Both the position numbers and the translations under genes were made by a program. 43,969 nt of DNA from Bryobacterales bacterium (GTDB lineage: Bacteria; Acidobacteriota; Terriglobia; Bryobacterales; Bryobacteraceae). A model generated the notes under the pieces. It saw only the letters and a program-made list of their open reading frames with translations, had not been told where the DNA came from and ran no database searches. Below, one piece after another: positions 34,887 to 43,273 of this stretch (position 1 is its first letter; each line of letters begins with the position of its first letter). The stretch covers positions 1-43,969 of the forward strand of contig JAEUQG010000334.1 in NCBI GenBank assembly GCA_016789755.1, read 5' to 3'.

Positions 34887-35911
34887 GGTTTAGGGAGTAC
34901 GATTTCTAGGGAAGCCGACAGGTCGGGGAGCAATCGAGGATCTTGCTGGTCGACGCGGAACCGTGCGGCGAACACACGTACCGGCGAATCGAGGCCAGCG
35001 CTGGCCACGGGGCTTGCCGATTCCAGGCGCGCGGTAAAGGCGGCGTCCGGGTAGGCGTCCAAAAACACTTTGGCCCCGGTTTGTTTGGAGAGCGCGGCGA
35101 AGTCCGGTTCGTTCACGGCAGCATCCACCACCATCTGCAAAGGATCGAAGATACGCAGTACCGGCTGCCCGGCGTACATCTGATCGCCCTCTTGCGGCGG
35201 CCCCTGCGATCCATTCCGCCAGACGTTTTCGAGCGCTACCATGCCGTCCTGAGGCGCCTTAATCACCAACTTATCCTTGTTGCTGCGAATCCGTTCCAGA
35301 GTCACTTGCTGACGCTGCTTTTTCAATTCCAGCACGCGCACGGAAGCCTTCTCCTCCGCCTCGTGATAGGCGTGCGATTTGGCAAGGCTGTCCAGCTTCG
35401 CTTTGGAAGCGGCCGCGCGTTCTTCGTTCATCAGCCGGTCAATCTGGTTGAGCACGGGGCCCTTCTTCAGTTGAATCAGCGCCCGGCTGAGTTCGGCGCG
35501 TGCATCCTCCATTTGGGAGATGCGCTTGGCGCCATCGCTGCGTGCCTTGGCGGTGCGCTCTTCCACCTGATGGCTGAAATCCAGGATTTTAGCGAGGGTT
35601 TCGCGTTCTTCGTCTTCGAGGGCCGTGAGGTCGAACTCGGCGAGGATGTCACTTTGCCGGACTTTGCTGCCGTTTGGAATCAAGTTGACCAAAGTGACGC
35701 GTGAAGACTGTCCGGCAATCTGCGGCACCCGGACCGAGAGAGCCTTCAGGGCCTGCGTGGTTCCAGTGGCACGAACAACGCGGATTCCCTGCCCCGGCTC
35801 GGGCTCCACGGCATGCACCACTGACGGTGCCATTGCCGCGGGCTGTCGCGAGCAGGACACCAGTGCCGCCAAGACGGCGCCTAAGGCCGCGCTACGCATC
35901 GCCAATCCCAT
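34883..35911 (-). CDS. HlyD-like adaptor, predicted lipoprotein
   Basis: The 342-residue adaptor begins with a lipobox (LAALVSC, Cys20), unlike the two membrane-anchored copies downstream. An internal ATG four codons later is an equally good start because neither has a strong ribosome site. The plan is the same: first lipoyl half with IPNGSKVRQSDILAEFD, a coiled coil with EKASVRVLELKKQRQQVTLE, second half VIKAPQDGMVALENVW, then a barrel (MVVDAAVNEPDFAAL). It lies 63 bases after the TonB-receptor gene. Lipid anchoring may place it in the inner or outer membrane, so the trio could span the periplasm in steps. Confidence 0.85.
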   Translation of the reverse strand: MGLAMRSAALGAVLAALVSCSRQPAAMAPSVVHAVEPEPGQGIRVVRATGTTQALKALSVRVPQIAGQSSRVTLVNLIPNGSKVRQSDILAEFDLTALEDEERETLAKILDFSHQVEERTAKARSDGAKRISQMEDARAELSRALIQLKKGPVLNQIDRLMNEERAAASKAKLDSLAKSHAYHEAEEKASVRVLELKKQRQQVTLERIRSNKDKLVIKAPQDGMVALENVWRNGSQGPPQEGDQMYAGQPVLRIFDPLQMVVDAAVNEPDFAALSKQTGAKVFLDAYPDAAFTARLESASPVASAGLDSPVRVFAARFRVDQQDPRLLPDLSASLEIVLPKP

Positions 35912-35974
35912 GTTGCAGAATTAGACGCCGCAAATGGCCAAATCGTTGTCAGGAAAGTAAAGATTTTTTTGCAA

Positions 35975-38179
35975 CTACCATTCCAGAGCCACGCCCGCGG
36001 AAGGAATGATCGGGAACATCTGTTCGAATCCGAGACGAATCACACGCGTTCGCGTATCGATTCCAAGCACTTCGTTGTAGCGTGCATTGTCGCGGTTGTA
36101 GACATTGATCACCTCTACGAACAAGGTGACATGCCAGCCCTTCTTAACAAAAGTCTTGTTTGCCCTCACGTCCAGGCGGTGATATTGTGGCAGCCGGATC
36201 CGATTGCGCCCAGCCGACAACAAGTAGGGGCCCGAACCTTCGGCGAAGGCACGCACCGGGAATCCGCTGCCGTAGGTCCACCGGCCGCTCACATTCACGG
36301 TCGGGCGCAGCCGGTAGCTCAGAAACAGGTTCACCAGATGCCGCTGATCGAAATCAGCGTTGTAGTGAATTCCCGTCACACCCTCACGCACACGCGCCGC
36401 ATTGTAAGTGTAGGAGCCCCACCCCGTGAACCCGTTGGCGGAGCGGCGCTGCACAAGAAACTGTACTCCGCGGGCGTATCCACGCAACGAGTTCTGATAA
36501 GGCGTCAGCAAGTTCCCTCCGTAGATTCGCCCGTTCAACAGACGGGGCTCCTGCAAAGGACGAAGGATCAGATCGCGATCGGCACGGTCGTAGGCGGTCA
36601 CCCGCACGCGGGTACGCTCTCCCAGCCGCTGTTCCAGCGATAACTGCGTTTGAATGGCGCGTTCGGCCAGCAGACTCAGCCGGCCGAAGCGCGAGTAGCT
36701 TTGGTTCAACTCCGGGTACTGGACATAGGTGCCCCAATTGGCGTTCAACTGCGTTGCCGGTGTGACATACAGAGATACGGATGCGGCTGGCGATGCAGCG
36801 CTCACTTGATTGACCGAATGGCGGTCGACGCGCCCGCCGGCCCGCAGGTGCAGCTTGCCTTGAAAGCCCTGCCAGTGCTGAACGGCATGCACCCCACCGC
36901 GCAAACCAGTGCCGCCGTACTGATCAATCCGCTGCACGAACGGCGCGGCCGTAGTCCTGCGGTCCAGATACCCGTCGTCGCGCATGCGCCGCAGGTTCAC
37001 CCCAAACGAGATGCTTGCATTCTCATGCCACTGCCAGTGGTTGTCGGAATTCCCCACCCATTCGTTGTAGAAACCGCCCGCCAGAGGGTCACGTGCCCGG
37101 TTGACGTTTTCGAACCGCTCCCGGATCCATGCCGCGTTCGATTGCATCAGCAGGCGGCCCGCCGTCCATCGCGACCCGGCCTTGGCCAAGGCAAACGTGT
37201 AGCCACTCTTGAAGTACGAGTTGATCCCGACTGAAGCTTCCGCTCCGCTCCGATCCAGCCCCGATCGCCCGAGAATCCCGGTCAGCGAAACGTTATGCCG
37301 TTTGGTCAAATCGTAGTTCACACGCCCCTGCACATCGGAGAAGCCAAACGCGATCGAAGGCTCATCGCTTGTCGTATTGATGATGTACTGCAGGTAGCTC
37401 TTGCGGGCGCTGACGAGCCAGGATCCGCGTCCGGCCGCGAGCGGTCCCTCGAGCAGCACCGAAGCGTTCGACGCGCTGGCCGAGGCACGGCCGGTGAACT
37501 TCTTGCGGTCCCCCTCTCGAAGCCACAAGTCCACGGCGCCCACGGTGCGGTCTGCGAATTGCGCCGGTGGAGCGGAGGAATGCAGTTCGGCCCGCTCCAG
37601 CAAGTCGCTGCTGATCACGGTGAGCGAAGCCGAGGTGGGATCCGCCCGCAGCGTGTGAAAAGGGGTGTGCAACAACACGCCATCGAGGAAGATCCCAATG
37701 CGGTGCGGCGAAGCTCCGCGCAAAGAGATCTGGCTTTGGAAATCGTCGTTGCCATTCACCCCTGGCAAGCCTTGCACAGCACGCAAGGGATCATCGGACA
37801 GCACGCTGGCGAGATTTCGCAACTCCATCCCGGCAAGGCTCAGGGCGTTTTGCGCCTCGAGGGCGAACGGACCAGCGGACACAGTCACTTGATCGGATTG
37901 GCGCAACGTATCCGGTGTCAGCAATATCTCCAACTCCCCGGCGGCCGTGAGCATCAACTTGAACGGCCTGTAGCCTGTGCAGGAAGCTTGCAACTGGGCG
38001 GGCACAGCCGTTAGGGGAAGGACGAACCGCCCGTTGGGGCCTGAGACGGTCTGCGTTGCGCTGCTCAGATTCTGGATCAGCGCCTTGCCTATAGGCTCAC
38101 GAGTCGAAGCATCGAGTACGATTCCTGTCACGTCGGCAGCTTGCGCCGCCATCGCCAACAACCCAAGCCAGAAGCGCAT
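35975..38179 (-). CDS. TonB-dependent receptor with carboxypeptidase-regulatory-like domain
   Basis: The 734-residue outer-membrane receptor has a signal peptide (MRFWLGLLAMAAQA), a carboxypeptidase-regulatory-like beta domain (about 15-90, DVTGIVLDASTREPIGKALI), a plug (about 105-215, LRAVQGLPGVNGNDDFQSQISLRG is split across its core), then a 22-strand-type barrel ending in the terminal aromatic W (VALEW). The plug motif IGIFLDGVLLHTPFH is canonical. The receptor imports a ligand with TonB energy; no ligand can be named. It lies between a larger TonB receptor and three adaptors, all leftward. Confidence 0.88.
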   Translation of the reverse strand: MRFWLGLLAMAAQAADVTGIVLDASTREPIGKALIQNLSSATQTVSGPNGRFVLPLTAVPAQLQASCTGYRPFKLMLTAAGELEILLTPDTLRQSDQVTVSAGPFALEAQNALSLAGMELRNLASVLSDDPLRAVQGLPGVNGNDDFQSQISLRGASPHRIGIFLDGVLLHTPFHTLRADPTSASLTVISSDLLERAELHSSAPPAQFADRTVGAVDLWLREGDRKKFTGRASASASNASVLLEGPLAAGRGSWLVSARKSYLQYIINTTSDEPSIAFGFSDVQGRVNYDLTKRHNVSLTGILGRSGLDRSGAEASVGINSYFKSGYTFALAKAGSRWTAGRLLMQSNAAWIRERFENVNRARDPLAGGFYNEWVGNSDNHWQWHENASISFGVNLRRMRDDGYLDRRTTAAPFVQRIDQYGGTGLRGGVHAVQHWQGFQGKLHLRAGGRVDRHSVNQVSAASPAASVSLYVTPATQLNANWGTYVQYPELNQSYSRFGRLSLLAERAIQTQLSLEQRLGERTRVRVTAYDRADRDLILRPLQEPRLLNGRIYGGNLLTPYQNSLRGYARGVQFLVQRRSANGFTGWGSYTYNAARVREGVTGIHYNADFDQRHLVNLFLSYRLRPTVNVSGRWTYGSGFPVRAFAEGSGPYLLSAGRNRIRLPQYHRLDVRANKTFVKKGWHVTLFVEVINVYNRDNARYNEVLGIDTRTRVIRLGFEQMFPIIPSAGVALEW

Positions 38180-38230
38180 TTGATATTAGTGTGCCTCTTT
38201 CGGGCGCGGGTTGGAGGCGGGCGCAGCATT

Positions 38231-41200
38231 TCAGAAGGAGAATCGCAACATCAGTTCAATGCGACGGTTCGCCGCCGCGCCGCCGCCTCCTCCAGGTCCG
38301 AAGCCACCGGCGAGTTGGGTCGACTGCCCGAAGAGCGGCGAACTGAGGTTGCCGTTAGGCGCCGAGAGATTCACGTTGTTCAGCAGGTTTCGGGCTTGGA
38401 TCGACAGCGTCAGGTTGTAGCGCTTCCCACTGTTGGCGCCGAAGAAGCCCCCTGGTCCGCCGCCAGGTCCACCGCCACCGGGTCCACCACGGCCACCGCC
38501 ACCCATCATGGGAGGAGGTCCGCCGCCACCGGGTCCGCCGGGACCACGCCCTTCTCGTCCGCCCGGGGGCCCCATCTCGGCTGGGCCGGATTCTCCCCGG
38601 CTCCCAAAACTCCAAGTCCTGCCCATCCGCATGTTGAGAGTAAACGACCCTGGCCCTCGACCGTAGTTCCGCGGGATGAGGGTACCGGTGGGCCCCGGAT
38701 TCAGTTGGAAGGCTCCCCACTGGGTCTGCACAACGCCCGCAGCGTTGAGATCGGTGGCGAAGGCCGGCCGGTCGTTGAACATCGTATCTCCGTTGTTGTC
38801 CCGGCCGGTGGTAATATTGAACGGGGCGCCGCTCGATACCATAAGAAACGGATTGAAGCTGATGCCATACCTCGCGTTCAGCGCCCCGCCGACCACCAAC
38901 CTGTGACGGATGTCGAACCCCGAAGGACCGTACTCGCTGGCCAGATCGTAGGTGCTTGCGGGAAAGCTGCCAACGCCGTCGGTATCGCTCTTGGATCGTC
39001 CATAGGCATAGAAGCCGAACAAGCTGACTTTGGTGGAAAACCTTGTGCTGAAGTTCGTCATCCATTGATTCTGCCGGCTGAAGCCGGTGGATTCGTATTG
39101 GTAGAGGTTTCCCACCGTTCCGTACGGCAGAGTGCCGTCAGCGAGCGGGGAATTGATGTTCCGCGCCCTTAGCAGGTGCGCTCCGCGGCCGAAAACATAA
39201 TTGAAGCCAATTGTTGTATTCCGGGGAAGCTGCCGGTCCACACCGATTGAGGTCTGCAATAGGTACGGCGTCCGCAGCGTTCCATCCAGACTGCGGACGG
39301 CGCCGATGCCCTGGTAGGCCGCGAGATCTGCCAGAGCGGGGATTGAGGGAAAGAAATCGGGGTTCGGAACGATGTAGTTGACCTGGTTGAGTCCGTTGAA
39401 CCGCAACGCCTGTAACGTCAAGCTGTCGGAAACGCGGTCATAAAACATGCCTGCGCCCAACCTCAGCACCGTCTTCGCCTGCCGATTTGCCCCGCCGTCG
39501 ATGGCCCACGCCAAGCCCAGACGGGGCGCGAAATTATTGTGACTCGAAATATTGTTCTGATCCTCCCAGCGCAACCCGGCGCTTAAGGTCAGCGTCGGCT
39601 TCACTCGCCAGTCCTCGCTCAGGAAAAGACCGATGTCGGTCTGCGAAACCTCCGCCAGCGGATTGCCGCCATTAATGGAAAACTGCGTCGCGCCTCCGCC
39701 GAGCGCACGAATCTGTGCGGCGGTGTAGCCCAGTTGTCCGAACAGCAGAGTCCTGCGGTAGCGTTCGAGCGACGTGATGTAGGCGGAGGCTCCCGTTGGC
39801 GACAAACCATCCAGCACGGGCGCCAAACCGCCGGCGAATGTGAACGATCCGCCAAAGTTGTTCGGCGATTCATCACTTAGAAACGACGACCGCAGCCGCA
39901 ATCCGAACTTGATGCTGTGGCGGCCATGCAGGATCGTCGTCAGGTTCTGCAGTTCCAGTCGCGATTGTTGCTGATTGGTCAAGCCGACCTGGGCGCCGCC
40001 GCCATTGAAAGCATCCAATACGTTGATGGCCGCCAGACTGTTGTCGCCGTATTGCCGCATGCTGCTGCGCTGCATCTGGAAGCGCGTCTCGTTGATGGCC
40101 TTGGCGTTCAGTATCGCTGTCTCCGTCAGTTGAAAGGTGTGTTCGGTGTCGCGTGAATCGTAGGCACGCGAGAGCAGCGAGAACTCGCCCACTCCACGGT
40201 TGTCGTTCCGGATGGGTGAGTAGTGATAGCGCGCCACTAGCGTGTTCTTCTCGTTCAGTTGGTAGTCGAAACGCGGGGAGAGATTGAGGCGCAGTTGCGG
40301 CGTCACAACCGGCTGCTGAAAGGCAAGAGGCTGCAGGTTCGCATCGAGAACGGTGGCGTTGACGATTGCGTTCTCATCGACGCTTCGGCCTTCGAAGTCG
40401 AATCCGAATGACGACTTTTTGGTCACTGGACCGCTGATGCGCCCGCCGAACATACGCGACTGATAAGGCGCCCGGTTCGGAGAGAACGGATTGCGCGAGT
40501 TTAACGATTCGTCGCTGAAGCCGAGAAACGCGTCCCCACGGAACCGGTCGGTTCCGGGTTTGGTGAGGATCTCAATACGCCCGAAGCCGATGCGGTCAAA
40601 CTCCGCCGAATAGGGATTCTGATTAATGCGCACCTCGCGGATCGAGGACTTGGGAGGCAGCCGCCCGCCCGTGAAACCGTCGATGTAAATCTGCCCGCCG
40701 TTCGGGCCGGCGCCGGGTCCGGCCAGCGCCTGCAACTCCGAGGCAAGTTGATCGGGGTCGTCGGAGAGGCTCTTCAAATCCTCCTCGCGCAAGATGAGGG
40801 CGCCGGCGTTCTGATTCGGATCCGTCCCGATGGAATGCTTTTCGTCTTCCACGGTCACCTGCTGTGCCTGCTGCGCGAGGGCCAGTTGCAGATCCATCGC
40901 CCGCACTTCACGCAGTTCGACAGCGGCAGCGATGTAGACGGCGAAGCCGCGCTTGGCAACGCGCAGAGAGTATATGCCCGGGGCCAGCCCTTTGATTTCA
41001 TACAAACCCTGCTCGTCGGTGACAACGCGACGCTCTTTGCCGTCGGCCGCCTTCAGCGCCACACTCGCGCCAGGCACCGATGCATCGGATGGATCCGTAA
41101 TTCGACCTTTCAAGCCGGCCGGAAGGTCCTGCGCCGCAGCGGCGGCGGAAACCACCAGCAACGCCAACATCGACAGACACCGATCGTGTATTCTGCGCAT
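38231..41200 (-). CDS. TonB-dependent receptor-like protein with Gly/Pro-rich insertion
   Basis: The 989-residue protein has a signal peptide (1-23), a carboxypeptidase-regulatory-like domain (about 26-110, LKGRITDPSDASVPGASVAL), a plug (QIYIDGFTGGRLPPKSSIREV) and a long barrel ending RIELMLRFSF with terminal Phe. It belongs to the oar-like acidobacterial TonB family. Between two late strands, residues about 870-920 are a Gly/Pro/Arg low-complexity insertion (GPPGGREGRGPGGPGGGG and similar), with another Gly-rich piece near 965. A GAGGAA ribosome site supports the start. Its ligand is unknown. Confidence 0.88.
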   Translation of the reverse strand: MRRIHDRCLSMLALLVVSAAAAAQDLPAGLKGRITDPSDASVPGASVALKAADGKERRVVTDEQGLYEIKGLAPGIYSLRVAKRGFAVYIAAAVELREVRAMDLQLALAQQAQQVTVEDEKHSIGTDPNQNAGALILREEDLKSLSDDPDQLASELQALAGPGAGPNGGQIYIDGFTGGRLPPKSSIREVRINQNPYSAEFDRIGFGRIEILTKPGTDRFRGDAFLGFSDESLNSRNPFSPNRAPYQSRMFGGRISGPVTKKSSFGFDFEGRSVDENAIVNATVLDANLQPLAFQQPVVTPQLRLNLSPRFDYQLNEKNTLVARYHYSPIRNDNRGVGEFSLLSRAYDSRDTEHTFQLTETAILNAKAINETRFQMQRSSMRQYGDNSLAAINVLDAFNGGGAQVGLTNQQQSRLELQNLTTILHGRHSIKFGLRLRSSFLSDESPNNFGGSFTFAGGLAPVLDGLSPTGASAYITSLERYRRTLLFGQLGYTAAQIRALGGGATQFSINGGNPLAEVSQTDIGLFLSEDWRVKPTLTLSAGLRWEDQNNISSHNNFAPRLGLAWAIDGGANRQAKTVLRLGAGMFYDRVSDSLTLQALRFNGLNQVNYIVPNPDFFPSIPALADLAAYQGIGAVRSLDGTLRTPYLLQTSIGVDRQLPRNTTIGFNYVFGRGAHLLRARNINSPLADGTLPYGTVGNLYQYESTGFSRQNQWMTNFSTRFSTKVSLFGFYAYGRSKSDTDGVGSFPASTYDLASEYGPSGFDIRHRLVVGGALNARYGISFNPFLMVSSGAPFNITTGRDNNGDTMFNDRPAFATDLNAAGVVQTQWGAFQLNPGPTGTLIPRNYGRGPGSFTLNMRMGRTWSFGSRGESGPAEMGPPGGREGRGPGGPGGGGPPPMMGGGGRGGPGGGGPGGGPGGFFGANSGKRYNLTLSIQARNLLNNVNLSAPNGNLSSPLFGQSTQLAGGFGPGGGGGAAANRRIELMLRFSF

Positions 41201-41235
41201 AAAACGTATTCCTCGCGAATTGTTTTCAGAAAACT

Positions 41236-42336
41236 CTACTGCATGGCCGGCATGCCCATCATCGAATCGAGCCCGCCCAGGCCTCCTTGCATGGCCCCCC
41301 CGGCTCCCGGCCCAGGGCCGCGCTGGGCGCTTTCCGCGGCTGCCTGCAGACGAGCGAGCAGGCCGCCGGCATTGCCGAGAATGAGGAAGGCCGTCAAATC
41401 TCCCGGATGTTCGCCGACGGCTGCCGAGGCAATGATCGTCTCGCCGACGGCAATACCGGCAAGCGGAGCAAGCGGCAGCCGGTCAAGCAACGCATTGACG
41501 TCAGGAACAGCACCCGGCGCGCGCATCATCCCCGCACCACCCACGCCACCGGTCCCTCGCATCGGGCCAGAACCACTACCAGGCATGGCAGGCATCCGTT
41601 TCACTTGCGAATTGGCCTTCGTCTTCACAACAACGGGCTTCCCCGTCACTTCGTCCTTCAGCTCAATCAAGCCCTTGTCAGTATCGAGCGAGGTGACAAC
41701 ACCCGCCACGGAACGAAACGACCCAAACAGAATCTTCTCCGCCTGCAACCGCGCCCCGTCCGCCGAGCGCTCTCCCAGCGCGCGCAACTGGTCCCCTTTC
41801 TTCACTTCGGCGAGGGAGCTGGACCGGGCATCGGCGAATCGCACCGAATCGCGCGCATAGCGCAGCACCGCCGCCCGCGACGCATCCACGCTCACAGGCT
41901 TCACGCCCTGCTCGCCGCGCACCAGCACGACGATCTCGCCGTTGGCATGTACCTTCTCCACCAGCCCGGCCACTCCGCGCGCCGTCCATTGGCGCTCGAG
42001 ATCGTCGTTGCGCCTGGCGATCTCGCGGGCACTCATCAGGACCACGGACTCCGCTAGAATCACGTCGGCCAGGCGATAGCCGCGGACCAGTACGCGGTCG
42101 CCGGTGGCCAGGTCGGCCCACTGCACAACCTGTGCCTGGCTCATGTCTCTGGCCCCAGGCGCCACTTTCTGTATCTTTGTTTTTGCATCCTGTGCGACGG
42201 AGATCGTGTTGTTCTGATCGGTTGCAAGCGATAGCCCGCTGCCCTCCACCGCTTGAATCGTGCCTAGCACACGCACCGCCTCCGGCGTTTGCGCACTCAG
42301 CGCAACCAACGTGGAAACCGTCAGCAGGAAATGCAT
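41236..42336 (-). CDS. Secreted protein with OB-like (DUF5666-type) repeats
   Basis: The 366-residue product has a signal peptide (MHFLLTVSTLVALSA). It carries three related small beta-rich units, each of the form GxIxxVxxxGLxL...: VLGTIQAVEGSGLSLATD, VAGLVEKVHANGEIVVLVRG and VAGVVTSLDTDKGLIELKDE. These resemble OB-like DUF5666 units. Then come a Met/Gly/Pro-rich segment and a Gly/Met-rich end. AGGAGA six bases before 42336 supports this start over a longer frame. It is 35 bases upstream of the TonB receptor gene and probably heads the long leftward operon. Function unknown; binding of metal or a polymer is only a guess. Confidence 0.75.
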   Translation of the reverse strand: MHFLLTVSTLVALSAQTPEAVRVLGTIQAVEGSGLSLATDQNNTISVAQDAKTKIQKVAPGARDMSQAQVVQWADLATGDRVLVRGYRLADVILAESVVLMSAREIARRNDDLERQWTARGVAGLVEKVHANGEIVVLVRGEQGVKPVSVDASRAAVLRYARDSVRFADARSSSLAEVKKGDQLRALGERSADGARLQAEKILFGSFRSVAGVVTSLDTDKGLIELKDEVTGKPVVVKTKANSQVKRMPAMPGSGSGPMRGTGGVGGAGMMRAPGAVPDVNALLDRLPLAPLAGIAVGETIIASAAVGEHPGDLTAFLILGNAGGLLARLQAAAESAQRGPGPGAGGAMQGGLGGLDSMMGMPAMQ

Positions 42337-42459
42337 TCGTCTCTCCTGCCCGTCAAGACGCAGAAATCCACCGCAAGGTACCGCCAATTGAAGATATCTT
42401 TACCTTCTTAATGAAACCTTGCCGAAGCCTTAACGAACCAATTGTTGTAGGGTAAAAGA

Positions 42460-42789
42460 ATGCCTTTTGACGAACGGCTTGCGCAAAGGATTCGTGCCTT
42501 GCTGCCGCCCACGCACCCCGTCGAGGAAAAGCGCATGTTCGGCGGCATCGCGTTCATGGTGAACGGCCACATGTGCGCCGGCGTGGCCGGAGCGGAGTTG
42601 ATGCTGCGGGTTGGACCCAGCGCCTACGAGGAATGTCTCAAGCTGCCCAACGCCAAAGCGATGGACTTCACGGGCAGACCGATGAAGGGATTCCTTTTTG
42701 TGGAGAACACAGCAGGCATGGCGGATGAAGAACTGCAAGAATGGTTGGACCGCGGGCTACGCTTTGTGGCTACTCTGCCCGCCAAGTGA
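42460..42789 (+). CDS. TfoX/Sxy N-terminal domain protein
   Basis: The 109-residue protein matches the TfoX N-terminal family: RIRALLPP near the start, then EEKRMFGGIAFMVNGHMCAGV, LMLRVGPSAYEE and a FTGRPMKGFLFV segment. The C-terminal DNA-linked TfoX domain is absent, as in most stand-alone members, so a role in competence is not implied. It is divergent from the secreted OB-like protein across a 123-base gap and ends over the last bases of the leftward toxin remnant. Confidence 0.9.
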   Translation: MPFDERLAQRIRALLPPTHPVEEKRMFGGIAFMVNGHMCAGVAGAELMLRVGPSAYEECLKLPNAKAMDFTGRPMKGFLFVENTAGMADEELQEWLDRGLRFVATLPAK

Positions 42790-43231
42790 TTCGACGGAAG
42801 GATAGATGGTGAGGGCCCTCTCGGCGAACACCCGATCCCCGGTGATGAAGCGCGTGCCTAATCGCCCCGCCATCGCCAGATACAGGCAATCTTGCATCGC
42901 GTGGCGCAACTCTACCGACAACCGGCCGGCTTCGTTCAAATCGTCCAGGGCCGGATAGACATTGAGGACACTTTTTTTCAACGCATCCACCCTCAATCCG
43001 ACGCTCTCCTCTGCTTCCGCCGCGTGAGTTCGCCACGCCGAAAGCGTCGCGTGATGGCACTCGCCACCTCGATGCGAATCAGGTCCGTGCTATCGCTGAA
43101 GGTGCGGTACTTCGCTCTCAGCCTGGCGCGGTCAACGCCGCCGCCCTATCGGCGAATTCCAATTCCGGCTTCAACGCCGCCGTCAGGACGGTCCTCAACT
43201 CCACTTCCAGGCTGACAGCATCACTTCTCAA
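42757..43231 (-). pseudogene. Degenerate VapBC/FitAB toxin-antitoxin pair, fused and frameshifted
   Basis: Reading leftward, one frame from 43231 gives LRSDAVSLEVELRTVLTAAL, the C-terminal half of a FitA/VapB antitoxin; its DNA-binding N-terminus is missing. A shift then gives the antitoxin's usual end, RTFSDSTDLIR. Instead of the expected acidic stop segment, the frame runs straight into a PIN toxin helix, IEVASAITRRFRRGELT. A second shift (two bases too many or one too few around 43020) leads to the VapC C-terminus with LRHAMQDCLYLAMAGRLGTRFITGD (49 residues in all from VDALKK). The PIN N-terminus with its first catalytic Asp is lost. The GTRFITGD end is intact. Deletion fused antitoxin and toxin; no function is expected. 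Confidence 0.75.
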
Positions 43232-43273
43232 TGAATAGGGGAGAATACAGCTTGTCGTCAGGACCCGATGGGG

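Noticed and set aside
38440..38600. Possible tandem DNA repeat or CRISPR-like array
   Set aside because: The repetition is Gly/Pro codon low complexity in frame within the TonB receptor gene; no regular unit with spacers.
42460..42789. Competence regulator TfoX/Sxy
   Set aside because: Only the N-terminal domain is present and no competence genes are nearby, so a regulatory role in competence is not supported.
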